Shown: positions 9,735-21,741 of the stretch, piece by piece
Position numbering within the stretch: position 1 is the stretch's first letter
Layout: every line of letters begins with the position of its first letter
From: Cyanophora paradoxa
Lineage: Eukaryota > Glaucocystophyceae > Cyanophorales > Cyanophoraceae
DNA length: 64,000 nucleotides
Direction of reading: 5' to 3'
Assembly (NCBI GenBank): GCA_004431415.1
Contig: QPMI01000597.1
Location: 1 to 64,000 of the forward strand
Made by a program: the position numbers and the translations under genes
The notes under the pieces: generated by a model
The model's input: the letters and a program-made list of their open reading frames with translations, nothing else
Database searches by the model: none
Told to the model about the DNA's origin: nothing

Positions 9735-12122
9735 TCAGGTGGCGGCGGGGGCGGCGAGGAGGGAGGGGCGGCGGGGGCCTGCGGGGGCGGCGGCGGGGGC
9801 GCGGGGCTTGTCGTGGGCGGGCAGCTCGGTGCCCTGCATCGCGGCGTGAAGCGCCTCCAGCGAGTCGGCGAAGACGAACGTCGGCCGGTGCACGTGCCTC
9901 GCATTCGCGTGCGCCGCCTCCTGCTCCCCCGCCGGCGGGCCCGGGGCCGCCGAAGCCGCAGCCGGGGGCAGCGGGGCGCCGGGGGCGGGCGGCGGGCTGG
10001 CCGAGGGCACGTCCGTGATGTCGAGCTCGAGGGCCGGGGCCTTTAGCGCGCGGGGCGGGGCGGCGAGCGGGGGCGGCGCCGTGAGGGCGAACGTGCACTC
10101 CACGCCCTACACGCGGCGCGGCTCAAGCGTCAGCCGCCCATCGACGCGACGCGAAGCGGGGCGGGGCGGGGCGGGGCGGGGCACGTAGTGGTCGGAGAGC
10201 TGGGAGTAGGGGCGGCGGGCCACGAAGAAGGGCTCGACGCGGGCGGTGCCGGCGACGGGCCGCACGTGGGCGTGCCGGTGGGCCGCGTCCAGCCCCGGCA
10301 CCAGCTCGCAGAGCGGCGGGATGTAGAAGATGTAGTCGATCCTGCCGCCGCGCGCGCCCCCGCGCGCTCGGTGAGGCGGGCTGGAGGGGGAGAGGATGCA
10401 ATGGGGCGCGGCGGGGCACACGACTGCATGGTGACGAGGTCGTCCTCGTGCGTCAGCGCCGTCTCCCGGGGCAGCAGCGGCCCGCCCGGGTAGTCCTGCG
10501 AGGCCCTCGAGCGCGCCCCGCGGGCCGGCGGGACGGGGCGGCGGGGCGGGACGGGGCGGAGCGGAGCGGGGCGGGCCTGGACGGCATCGCCGAAGGTGAC
10601 GGGGTGCTGCCCGCCGTTGTCCTCCTGCGCGCGCGCGCGCCTCGACGCCCTCCGGCGCGCGCGCGAGGCCAGGGACGGCGGCGGGCGGGCGGGCGGGCAC
10701 CTTGAGGAGGTCTCGCACGTGACCGGCCGGGTCGACCGCCTGCGCGGGCGCGCGCGCCGCGGCCGCCCGTGAGGCCCCGCGGCAGCAGAGGGGCGAGCAT
10801 GCGCACTCGGAGGAGATCCAGGTACTCGCGAGACTCGCCGGGGGCGGCGGCGGCGCGTGCGGGTTCTTGCGGGTGATCGCCGGCGGGTGGCGGGGGACAG
10901 GCCGTCGGCGAGTGCTCGTGGTGCGCGCGCGAGTTTATGTTGAAGTCCTGCGGAAAACGGCATCGGCCGGCACTGCGTTGGCTGCGCAAACGCGCGGGCC
11001 CCGCGCACGCCGGCGAGGATCACGGGCAGGTCGTTCCCGCGCCGCTTGCTGCCGACGTCGACCCCTTCGCGCGAGCCGGCACTGCGCCAGCTGTGGGCGG
11101 GCAGGCGAGCGCGGACCTCTGCACGAAGGCGCTCAGGCAAGCGAGCTGCTGCTTCCGAATGGCGACGTAGCGCTCCGGCACGGGACAGCCAACCTCCGGG
11201 TACGTCGCCTGAACCGCGTGCTAAGCGAGAGACTGTAGCTGCACCCGGCGAGAGAACACACCTGCAAGTGCGTGCTAAAGAGGTGGAAGCGGCTGGAAGG
11301 TGTGCCGTCCGTCCCCTCAATGAGAGCGTACAGAACGGACTTCGACGCCAGTGCATCGGCCCCTTTGATCGTGCCGCGCGGAAGGACGACCGCGTCAGAG
11401 AGCAATATTCTGAGAGAGCAATCAGTTTTTTGAGCCGAACCCGTTCGTCAAACTTTCGTCTAAATCACTTGGACGAAACGTTAAGCCCCGCGGCGGCCCG
11501 TCCAACTTCAGCGCAGCGTATGCGCGGGGTTGAGTACCGCTTCTTGCTAAGTATAACAAGGCCCGAATCCACGAGGAAGAAGAGCGGCTGCCGAGGTCTC
11601 GCGGAGTATTTGAAGCCGAGTTCCTGGGTACGGAAGGTCAGAGAGCGGTGCGGGCGTTCGAAGGCAGTGCCGCGCGCACCTGTGCGGCCTTGATGAGACG
11701 CCGCGGGCGGTTTGTCCCCAGCGAGAAGACCTCCTCAAGGCAAACGACCTGGCGAAGGGCACGAGTGAGTGCTGCATGCACTTGACGGACCGGACGAGCG
11801 CTGGCGATCCGCGCGGCGAAGAGCGCGCGGCGTGGCTGAGGCGCGATGAGGACGTCTAAAGAGACAGGCAAGGCTACTGTTGAGCGACGGGAGCGCCTCG
11901 AAGGCAAGGGCGGCGCGCGCGCGCGGGGCTCGGGCGTCGGAGTGGCGCACGTCGTACGAGGAAATCAACGCGAGGAAATCGTCCAGTCGCTCGTCCTTGA
12001 AGTCATCTAAAAGAAGATGAGGCGCGCATTCCAAAGCCCTGTACACGGCGCGGGAATAGCAGACCGCCGTTGTTACAGACCCCGGGCGGCCGCAAAAAGA
12101 GGTTCAGCGCCAGGATCCGCAT
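9735..12122 (-). CDS. Neutral sphingomyelinase-like EEP-family phosphodiesterase
   Basis: Member of the endonuclease/exonuclease/phosphatase fold, closest in motif style to sphingomyelinase-type phosphodiesterases that cleave phosphodiester head groups. The start at 12,122 gives MRILALNLFLRPPG with the first catalytic Asn. Later exons give VVCLEEVF (metal-binding Glu, about 11,730), a substrate-loop stretch with FHLFSTHLQ (His, about 11,265), LPVILAGDFNINS (Asp/Asn pair, about 10,940-11,040), GRIDYIFY (about 10,340) and LSDHY (about 10,190). The last intron starts gtgcccc just after SDHY and ends at 10,107, joining SDHY to GVECTF, the expected family ending. A Pro/Ala-rich tail of about 120 residues follows. 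No signal peptide or membrane helix was seen, so the location is unknown. Substrate assignment is inference. Confidence 0.82.
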
Positions 12123-12524
12123 GTGGGTGCCGTATTCGCCCGACGCGCGCCGCGTGTCTAGATCTAACGAAGCTGTACCCCCTCCCGAAAGGGAGAGCTG
12201 TACCCCTCGAGCTCCCGGAGGGGAGAAGTTCCAAATTCGATCTTCGAACGTCGAAGTTTGCCAAGTATACGTACGTATACGTATATACGTATACGTTGCC
12301 CGGCCCGAAATCAAAGTCCGCACATGCACGTGATTCGAAGTCCCCGAGATTGCTATAGCTAGCGCTTGCCGCAGTGCATTGCCGCAGTGCGATTGCAATT
12401 GCAATTAATATTGGAATGGCGCCAGGTTTGCACAAGGAAAACAACGGGACGAGGCTAGGCCTAGGTGAAGTACGTATACAGTGGGAAGCGCGGGATCGAG
12501 CTCGGGATCGGAGGGGTTCTAGAG
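12123..12524. promoter_or_regulatory. Spacer upstream of the phosphodiesterase with TA/CG palindromes
   Basis: Lies between the phosphodiesterase start codon and the 3' end of the SNF2-RING gene. Holds gtatacgtacgtatac at 12,265-12,280 overlapping a 22-bp palindrome built from cgtatac and gtatacg (12,275-12,296), and a CTATAGCTAG motif at 12,353. It is AT-richer than its flanks. A promoter role is inferred from position only. Confidence 0.4.
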
Positions 12525-15500
12525 CTAGCGGGCCGCCGGGACAGGGGCGCCGCTGCTGGAGGAGGCCCCCGCGGGCGCGGCGGCTGCGGGGGCAGCAACG
12601 GGCGCCGGCGCCTGGGCGGGCATGGCCTCGAAGAGGCGCCGCCACTGGTCCGTGCGGAGGTTCGGGCGGTCGGTGCGCGAGAGGGCCGAGTCGGCCGGTT
12701 TCGGGGCGCGCGAGGCGCGGCGGCGGCGGGCGCGGCGGCGGCGGGGCGCGCCGAAGAGGCCGGCGTAGCGCGCCATGTACATCTCCATGTCCGAGTCCGA
12801 GTCGGAGTCCTCCATCTCCTCCTCCATGCCCGGCGGGCCGTACATGAAGCCGGGAACGGGAACGGGTACGGCTCGTCCTCGTAGACCTCGGCGTCGGAGT
12901 ACCCGTCGTACGAGTCGAGGGAGAGGTTGTCCGCGGGGCGCGCCCCGGGGCGGGGCGCCGCGGAGGACGAGGAGGAGGGCCGTCCGGGCGCGGGGCGGCG
13001 GGTCCGGCGGGGGCCGGGGCGGGGGCGTCGGGGTCCGGGAGCGGGGCGCCGCCGGCGCTGTCGGCGAGGGCCGGGTGCGGGTCCCGGACCTGCAGCACGC
13101 GCTCCTCGGCCGTGCCGCGCGTCGCGAAGACCACGATCTCCACGTCCCGCGTCTGGCCTGCGCTCGCCACCGCCCCCTCCATCACAACGAGCGCACCCAG
13201 AGCGGAGGCGACGCGGACCGATGCGGTAGACTCGGTTGACGGCCTGCGCCTCCGTGCCGGCGTTGAGGCACGGCTCCATGATGAACGTCAAGTTTGCCGC
13301 CGTCAGAGTTAAACCAACCGCCCCCGCCTGCCCCGCGTCAGCGCCGGCAGCGCCGCGCGGGGCCGGGGGCGGGATGCAGGGGCAGCACCCGGACGGAGAG
13401 GAGGAAGACACGGCAGGCGGGGTCGTCCTGGAAGGACTGGAGGGCCTTGGCGCGCGTCTTCGCCGCCGTCGACCCTTCGATCTTCACGTACCTGCGCCGC
13501 CCCCGCCGCCCGCCCCGCCGCCGTCAGGTCCCGGGCCGCCGCGCTCGGATCGGAGCCACTCGAGCGGCGCGCACCGGAAGGCCTCGCGCTTGAGGGCGGC
13601 CTCGATGCGCGCCAGCGTCTCGTTGAAGCTCGAGAAGACGATCGCCTTGTCGCCCTCCGCCATGCCCCGCAGCGCCGCCAGCAGCGCCCGCACCTTCGGG
13701 CCCTCCCGCTGCCCCGCCTGCCCCCAGCGCCCCGCGCGTAAGCTGCCGGCGGCGGCGGCGCGCTCGGGCGACGAGCCGGCGCCGGAGCGGCGCACCGCGA
13801 TGAGTTTGAGGTCGAAGTCGTCGGCGTCGGCGCCGCCCGCCGCGGCTGGCGCAGGCTCCGGGGCCGGCTGGGCCGGCGGCTTTACCACCATCAGCTGCGG
13901 CGCGGGGCAGGTCAGCGCGCGGCCAGGGTGGGTGAGTGGGGCGGGGCGGGGCGGGGCGCGGCGCGCGCCTGGTTGTGGCGGAGGGGCCGGCGGCACTGGG
14001 GGCAGCCGGTGTTGGTGCCGCGGGAGATGGCTGCCTCGATGCAGCCCTGGCAGTAGACGTGCCCGCAGGGCGTGATAGTCGGCTCCTCGCACAGCTCCCA
14101 GCAGATCTGCCCCCGTGAGTGAGCGGGGCGCGCGGGAGGGCGGGGCGGGTCTCCGAGGCGCGGACCGTGCACTCGATGAGGTTCAGCTGCGCGATGTTCT
14201 TCTGCACCTCAACGACGAACTCCTGCGCGTTCGCTGCGCCCAGGGGCCAGTCGGCTGCCCGCCGCGCGGGGCGGGGCGGGGCGGGGCGGGGCGGCGCACT
14301 GCTCTGCGCGATTTTCTGAAGGATCTCTTCAACGGGCATCTTGGCGGGCCTCCCCGCCTCGGGCGCCCCGCCCTCGGGCTCCGGCTCGCTGGCGAGGGCC
14401 TCCACCGCCTTCACCAGCTGCCCGTACTTCTCCGGCGTCACCAGCGACGGGTGGCTCGCGAACTGCCGCAGCACCAGCAGCAGGCTCATCGCCTGCCCGC
14501 CCCGCCTCAGCTGCGCACGGGTGCACGGGGCGCCGGGGGGCGGGGCGCGCCTGGACGTAGTTGGAGCGGAGGAGGTCGTCGGAGCGGCCGATGCGCGCGA
14601 ACTTCCTCTCGACGAGGGCGTGCAGGCGGGCGTAGAGCTCGGCGTCCTCGGGCGGCATCTCCACCCGCTGCACCGCGTACGTCTTGCGGGGCAGCGCCAC
14701 CAGCGGCGCCCCGTCCATCACCTGCGAGCCTGCGCGCGCGTGAGCGGGGCGCAGCCGGCGAGAGGGCGACCCCGGAGGGGCCGGGGCCGGCACCGATGTG
14801 GCGGATCATGAGGATCTTGAGCATGCTGAGGAGGACGCCGCGCTTGGCGTCGTAGAGGGACTCGTAGGGCCGCACGACGGCCTCGCGCCAGCCCGAGGCC
14901 GACGAGGCGAACGGCTCCACCTTCAGGAACGCGAGCGTCGTGTGCAGGTCGTTCGCCTGGTTCTGCAGCGGCGTCCCTGCAGCAAAATACGTCGGCCTGC
15001 AGATCCCGGAGGCGCAGCCGATATCTCGAAGGGCGCACCCGACGCGGCCCACCGGAACTTGGCGTCCAGGCTGCAGATGAATTTGGTAGTCTTGGCCTGC
15101 GCGTTCTTGATGTAGTGGGACTCGTCTGCGGCGCGGGGTCGGCCGCGAGCGCCGGCCGCGCACGCGGGGCGGGGCCTACCAAGAATAATGCGCCGCCAGC
15201 GGACTTTCTGGAGAGCGTCCACCTCCGTGAGGCCGACCTTGGCCAGGATAGAGTAGGTCGTCTGCGGCGCCCAGTGAGCGGCGGCGGCGGCGGCGGCTGC
15301 GGCGGCGGCGGCGGAGCGGCGCACCAGCACGATGTCGCACTTGGCGAGGGCCTTGGCGCTCGTCGTGCGGTTCTCGTGGTACTGCGCGGGGCGTCAGGGG
15401 AGATCGGGGCGGGCGGGCGGGCGGGGCGGGCCTGGAGGACGCGGAGCTTGCGGGAGCACTTGCGCTCGATCTCGTTGGCCCACTGCCCGAGCAGCGAGAC

Positions 15501-18454
15501 GGGCACAACGACCAGCGTCGCCGCCGAGTCCACCATCTCCTCCGCCTTCGGCTGCTGGAGCGCCGGGCCCTTCTCCGCCTTGGCGCCCGCCTTTCCCCGC
15601 GCCCGCCGCGCGCGCCGCGCCCGCCGCGGCCGCCGCGGCCCCGGCCGGTGCTGGAGGCGGAGGCGGAAGAGGCGCCGGTCTCTGCGGGCGAGCCGGGGCG
15701 CCCCTGCGGGCCGTCCGCGGAGCCCTCCGTTGAAACCGCCGCCGACGCCGGCGCGCCCAGGTCCGCCGCGGGCGCCTCCTCCGGCTCGGCGGCGGCGGCG
15801 GCAGCGGCGGCAGCGCCCTTGCCGCCTCGCCCGCGGCCGCGCGCGCCGCCGCGGCCTCCGCCACGGCCGCGGGCGGCGCGCTTGCGGGGCGGGGGCGCCT
15901 CGTTCTCCGACGAGGACGCGTTGGAGCCGCTGGCCGAGCTCCCTGCCTCCTCCTCCTCCTCCTCCTCTTTAACCGCCGCCTTCCGCTTCTTCTCCGCCGC
16001 CGCCGCCGAGGCGCGCCGCGGGGCGCGGGCCCCCGCTTGGGCGGCGGCGCGGCCGCCTCGCCGCCCGAGGACGAGCCGTCGCTCGTCTCCGCGTCCTCCA
16101 TCTTCTCCTCCTCCTCCTCCTTCGCGGCGCGCCCGCGCTTCTTCGCCGCCGGCTTGCGGGCCGCCGGGCGGGCCTTGCGCTTGCCGGCCGCCTTGGCCGG
16201 CGCCTCGTCCTCCTCGCCCGAGCTGCTGGCGGCCGCCGCGGCCCTCCCTTCCTCCCCTTGGAGCTCGAGCCCGCCCGCTCCGCGTCCTGCCGCGCCGTCG
16301 GCGGCCGGCGGGGCGGGGCGGGGCGGGCGGCGGGCGGCGGGCGGGGCGCACCAGCGCCTCGAGGTCGGCGAGGATCAGGGAGAGCAGCTCGACGGTCTTG
16401 CCGAGCCCCATCGCCTCCCCAGGATCCCGCCCCGCTCCCCCGGCAGCGCCCACGCGAACGACGCCGTCAGCGGGCAGTAGAAGTACGGTTTGCCTGCGCC
16501 CGAGGGCATCGGAGGGGCGCGAGGGACAAGCGCGGCGGCGCAGCGGACCGCTGGGGAACTTGAGGGGCGTCCAGAAGGGGGCGGAGATGGACTCGCCGCG
16601 CTCCTTGTCGAGCATCCAGGCGAGGGACTGCCTCTGGTAGTTGCGCAGCTCCACGGAGAGGCCCTTGGGCGCCTCCGCCTCGCGGTACCCGTCCGACACG
16701 CAGCGATCCAGCAGCTTGCCGAGCGAGTCGGGGACGTCCACCCAGCCGCCCCGCATCATCTTCCACTCCGCTGCGGGCCGGAGTCAGGGGCGGCGTCTCG
16801 AGTGCGCTGGCGCGCGGGCGCGGTGCGCACGGCGCTGCCTCCCTTCGAGGGTCGCCGTGAACTTCTTGAAGTCGCCGGGCGAGCCCGGCGCGGGGGCCGA
16901 GGAGGAGGACGAGGACGCGGCGCGGGCCGAGGAGGAGGCGGCGGGGGTCGAAGAGGAGGCCGCGGCGGGGCCCGAGGAGGCGGGGGGCGCGTCGGCGGGC
17001 AGGCAGAGGTTCGGCATCTCCAGGTGCTCCATCATCACTGCGAGGCGGAGGTCAGACTTCGCGGGCGAGAGGCGGGTCCACAGGGCCGGGCCGCACGGCG
17101 GATCCGGTCCTGCCGCTTCTTCTCCCAGTCACGGCTCGCGAAGAGAGGCTCCTGGGCGTACACCTTGCACTGGAGCGAGCGCGCGGGGCGGCGTCAGCGC
17201 GGCGAGTGGCGCCGGGCGGGCGCGGGCCGGCGCGAGCCGGCCGCACGCACCTCGAGCTTCAAGAGCGAGCTGAACCACGTGCTTGATGCGTCGGCGAGAG
17301 TGTAGGTGGCCGAGACGTAGACGTAGCCATTCGTTGCGAGGAACATGAGCGCCTCGAGCAGGCGGTTCTCAGTGATCTCCTTCTTGTTCACTGCCCGCAG
17401 GATGAGAGGGCGTCGCACGAGGCGTGGCGAGCCACGCACGGACGGAGCTCAGCCGCAAGCCGCGCAGGCGACGCAGGTCGAATGACGCTGCGGAGAGTGT
17501 AAGCACTATATATATATACAGTGCAAGCGCATATACACTACACAGGTCAAATGACGCTGTGGAACAGCGACGCGCTACATATACAGAGCGCTAGCGGGGC
17601 CGGACTCACTCGGTAGCTTCGCAATGAGCTTCTTGAGCTTCTTTTTGGTCCTGCTGCCACCAGGCGGAGGCCGCTCCATCCGGACCTGGAGAATGGCTCA
17701 GCAGCGAGCGCTTGGCCCAGCATTCGAGGCGCGCGCACGGTCAGGCGTCCAAGCAGTTGTCCTTGCACTTGGAGCGGCGGGCCTGGGGACTGCTGAGCAT
17801 CCCCTGCGCCCTCCGTATCGCTATCCGGATCGTCAACCGAGGGCTCTTCCTGCTCGCTGGCCTCGCTCGAGTCGTGAGACGAATCGTTTGATTCATCCTC
17901 GTCGCTGGTTTCGCAAACTCCCGGCTTGACCGCGCTCGCCTTCTTCAGATCGCGTGGCGACTTGCGTGCGCTCCCACTGCTCGTGCTCGAGCTGTCCAGC
18001 CTTATCGGGGACCCCGTCGTAGGGGCAGGAATAGGCGTCTGCCCAGGCGATAGATATCTCCCGCGGCCAAGGTTGAAGTAATTGTTAACTACGTGGGCGC
18101 AAATTAGGCATGAGTTGGGTGTGTGTTTGGCGGGAGCGTCTGTAAGGCGGGAGTGTCTTAAGATGCATTGCGACGTGTGGCGGGAGCGTCTGTAAGCGCT
18201 TCTACGTGAGCGCGCATCTTAATGCAGGCGCGGGGAACGCTCCGAGGGCGCGCGTTGTGAGTTAAAGGGAGCGTTCAGACCCCACGCGCCACCTCACCTG
18301 CTCTCTCCAGATCGTTGTCAGCATCTTGCAGGCACAGGCGAATGACCGAATCGCTCGCTTCGCCCGTTAACTCTCGCATTTCCGCTTGGAGCATTAGCGC
18401 TGCGGCCGCCGTATGCTTGGCGCTGCTGGCAGCCTTCTGCGCTCGGGGTGACAT
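12525..18454 (-). CDS. SNF2-family ATPase with internal RING finger (Rad5/SHPRH-like)
   Basis: Nuclear Swi2/Snf2 DNA translocase and probable E3 ubiquitin ligase of the Rad5/HLTF/SHPRH group. The start at 18,454 gives a short helical N-terminus (SDSVIRLCLQDADNDLERA), then an acidic Ser-rich linker. ATPase motifs in order: ELRNYQRQSLAWML (about 16,640), GLGKTVELLSLILADLEA (about 16,390), VVVPVSLLGQW (about 15,500), DESH box (about 15,120), SGTPLQNQANDLH formed across an intron near 14,980, then a RING finger with CWELC, PCGHVYC and CPQC (about 14,010-14,115). The helicase C lobe has KAIVFSSFNETL (about 13,640), VKIEGSTAAKTRA (about 13,470), LTAANLTFIMEPCLN and QAVNRVYRIGQTRD (about 13,150-13,310). 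A tail rich in Asp/Ser and Arg follows. Near 12,855 the frame moves by one base. The lysine-rich stretch at 15,550-16,250 is an insert between motifs I and Ia. Confidence 0.87.
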
Positions 18455-19019
18455 GCTGCGACGCTGCTCGCAGCCTGCTGCGCTCTGAGAGGGACCACTT
18501 CAATTCGGATCAACTGTACCCCCGACTGCGTTACCACTGAACTTACCAGCGTACCCGACCGCGAGAAGAACGATGCCGCGGAACGAGGAAGAAGAGATGG
18601 ACAGGCCTTTGGAGCGTCAGCGCCGCACGTGGTCACAGGGTGCGCTCGCAGGCAACCCGCGCCCCACCTCCGGAAAACTCCGCTAGCTCCTTTCCCGCGA
18701 ACTGCGATAGGGCGCCGTTTCAGTGGCGATGCGTAGCGTCGGGCTCGATCTCGCGCTCGTCTACACTCTCCGCGATCCTCCCTCCCGCTGTTCCGCTCGG
18801 GCCATCCGTCTTTCCGGTCGCCCGCGAGTTCACTCGCATCGATGCGCGCCTGATTCCACTGCTTCATTCGCGCGCTCCGCCTGCCGCGGCCGAATGCCTC
18901 CTGCGACCGATACAACGGCCCGCGGCCGATGCAACCGCTGCTGTTACGCAACCGCAGCGCTCCGAGCCTTTCGACCTAGCAGTCATTCCCGTTTCGCACT
19001 CACGTTCTCACCATCGCAG
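18455..19019. promoter_or_regulatory. Divergent region between SNF2-RING and Myb genes
   Basis: Contains the promoter of the minus-strand SNF2-RING gene and the unresolved 5' exon or leader of the Myb gene. A pyrimidine-rich acceptor ending at 19,019 shows that at least one Myb exon lies to the left. No clear first exon could be chosen; ATGs at 18,727 and 18,892 are both possible. Confidence 0.4.
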
Positions 19020-21353
19020 AGGAGGACGAGGCGCTGCGGGCGATTTACCACGAGGTTCGGGAGGAGGGGCCGGGGATCGGAGTCGACCCTGTACATAACT
19101 GGAAGGATCTCGAGGTGCTCGGATGTTTGTTCCCTCTTTCGGACTGTGATCTCTTCCGACTTCGAATGCTCTGCAGCACCGAATGCGACAGCTCGGTTTC
19201 GACAGGACGGCCAAAGTTCGATTCGCTTGCATCGCTTTTCCCCTCCGAGCTAGCTTCGCTGACTTTCACGATCTGGGCAGCAATGCAGAGAAAGATGGTT
19301 GATGAATTTGGATCCGAACGTTGTCAAAGGCAACTGGACGGAGGAGGAAGATCTGCGCATTCTCGAGCTCTACAAATCGATTGACGACAACACGTGCGCC
19401 GCTTTCCTCCTTGCGGGCCCTCAAAACGCCCTCCTCTGACAAGCACTCTTCGCTCCGTGGCCTTGCAGTCGCCGCTGGAAGATGATCAGGTGCAGCTTTT
19501 TTGCTCCCCAAAAAACAGTCACCGTGTCCTCACTCTCGTTTCCCTTCCGCAGCGACGAGCTTCCCGGACGGTGCGCCGGCGCCGGCGCCTGCGCGGGGCG
19601 CCGCGGCGCGACTCACCGAGTGGCGTCGCTGCGCAGGACGGCGAACAGCGTGAAGAACCGGTACCATAGCCACATCCGCCGTAACCTGGGCTCCCTCGAG
19701 CGTCACCTGCGGGAGCGGCGGCGCGGGCGCGGCGGAGCCGGCGGCGGAGCCGGCGGCGCGGGCGGCGGCGCGGAGGCGCCCGTCGGCGCGCCGCCGGAGA
19801 CGAGCGGCGAGGGGAGGGGGGGAGGAGGAGGCGACGCCGCCGCCGGCCCCGCCGACGACGCGGGCACGGGCGCGCGCCAGGCGGGCGGAGGGCGGCGGGG
19901 TGCGGCCAAGCGGAGGCGGCGGGCCCCGGACGCGGAGCTCACGTCAGAGTCGGACGAGGAGGAGGCCGTGCAGGGTACGCCCTCCCCCGCCTGTTCCTCG
20001 CCCCGCGCCCCGGCGCCGAACGCCCCGGCAGCAAAGCTCCGGGCCGCGGATGCGGAGGAGAGCAGCGAGGAGAGCGGAGAGGCGGGCGGGGCGCGCCAGG
20101 ACGAGGAGGACGAGGACTGGACGCCCCGCTCCGCCAGCGCAGCCCGCCCCAGCCCCGCCCGGCCACGCCGCGATCACGCCACCGGCCTCGAGGCCGGCCG
20201 CCCCTGGCCGACGGCGGGGCGCTCGTCGGAGCCGCCAGCCACCAGCGCCATGCCCGACCGCGGCGCCGGCCGGAGGGGCAAGCCGCGGCGCGAGCTCGAG
20301 GCGCGGGCGAGCCGCTCCCCGCTCCCGGCGGACTGGCAGCCGCACCCCCCGACTCAGCAGGCGTACCCCTCGGATCGGCGCGATCAGGCGTATCCCTCGG
20401 GCACGCTGCCGTTCTACCCGCACTCCCCAGGCGGGTACTTGTGTCGAGCAGCCGGCCGGCCCGTTGGCGGCCCGCTCCCTGCCCCCTTCCCGAGCTACTC
20501 AGTCTTCCTCGGCTCTGCTCACGCCCCCCCGGGGCCGCCCCTTGCCTTTCCCCCCTACTCTGGAAAGGCCGCGGGGCTCGGCATGGCTGCTCTCGGAGGC
20601 GGGGAGTGGCCGGGGAGCCCCGCCGGCCTGCCGGCCTCCGTCGCCGAGGGGAGCGCCGCGCAGTCGCCGGCGGAGAGGGACGCGATCAGTGCGCCCCCCG
20701 GCTCCCCCGGGGCGACGAGGTCTGATGCGAGGGCGCCGGCGCAGCGATCCTCTCCACCCGCCTCGGGGGCGACGGCGGGCCGGCGGAGGACCGTGAGGCC
20801 GCGCACCGCAGCCGGAGCACGACCCCCCCAGGCTGCATCCCGCCCCTCGCCCTCCCCGCCACCGCCGTCTCCCGCACCCACCAGCGCGGCCGCCGCTCCC
20901 CGGACCCGGGCCCCGCCGCCTGGCTCCCGCCCCCGTCTCCCCTCCTCAGCTGCGCCTCCCCGGATGCTTTCGCCCAAGGCGCGGCCCTACGACTCGGCGT
21001 CAAGCGCGGCGCGCAGCCTCCCCGTCTCCGAGACTCGCCCCCTCCCCCTCCGGCCCCTTACGTGTCTCGCAGAGGACGAGGCGGCCGCTGTACCCCCCGC
21101 CGTCTGGCCGGAACGCCCGATCTCCTCCCTCCTCCCTTCCGGTCCGCGTCGCGCCTCTGAAGCGCCTCGTCTTTGTAAGCGCCGGACGCAGCCGCCGTCC
21201 TGCTGCGGCCGTCGCGGCCGGCGCTGCGCCCTCCGGACTCGAGGGAGGGCGACGGGGAGGGCGCCGCCTCGGGTGGCGCCCCCGCCGCCCCCTCGAGCGG
21301 CGTCCCCGCCCCCGAGGGCCGCGTTCAGCGCGACGCGAGCCGCATGCGCGTAG
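19020..21353 (+). CDS. R1R2R3-type Myb transcription factor (5' exon unresolved)
   Basis: Nuclear DNA-binding regulator. Exons read as 19,020-19,114, 19,177-19,215, 19,281-19,393, 19,469-19,489, 19,553-19,570 and 19,637-21,353, all with gt-ag borders and one continuous frame. The joined product has a first repeat with EEDEALRAIYHEV and FDRTAKQCRERW, then DPNVVKGNWTEEEDLRILEL and RRWKMISDELPGRTANSVKN, followed by RYHSHIRRNL. These are consecutive Myb helices with the expected Trp residues and recognition-helix pattern. The last exon adds over 500 residues of Gly/Ala/Pro/Ser-rich sequence with acidic patches (SESDEEEA, EDEDWTPR), a plausible activation region. The beginning, including the first Trp of repeat one, must lie upstream of 19,020 and was not placed. 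Confidence 0.88.
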
Positions 21354-21741
21354 TCAACCTCCTCTCCTAGCTATAGGCTACGCTCAAACTCTGCTCTCGC
21401 CCTCTCGCTGGCCACGGACCCGACCCAGAAGCCGCTCAAGACGGTTACCGTACGTCGGACTATCTCGAGCTCTCGACTCCAGCTAGATACTATCTTCAGG
21501 TTGCAATTGCCGCAGCGCAGAGCCAATTTTTCGTGACGAGCGATGTCCTTGTCCTCTTTCACTTGCGCTGAACGTCGCAATAAAGTACTGGAAATCGCTG
21601 AACAGATGTCTAGAAAGTGTGGTGTTACAACATTATCCAATGATCACGGTAGCTAGGGGAAGTAGGCAGAAACTGAGCCTCAATCGTCCATGAATCCATT
21701 AACCCCGGTGCCGTTGCACACGTCGCACGGCTGTTGCTCGG
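21354..21741. other. Spacer between convergent Myb and CxxCxGxG genes
   Basis: A CTAGCTATAG motif starts at 21,367, a few bases after the Myb stop. Otherwise AT-richer DNA with no recognised gene; it probably holds both 3' untranslated regions. Confidence 0.5.

Noticed and set aside
19482-19636. Forward frame 19,482-19,636 as the N-terminus of the Myb protein
   Set aside because: It reads through two introns. Splicing at 19,489, 19,553, 19,570 and 19,637 gives the Myb consensus instead.
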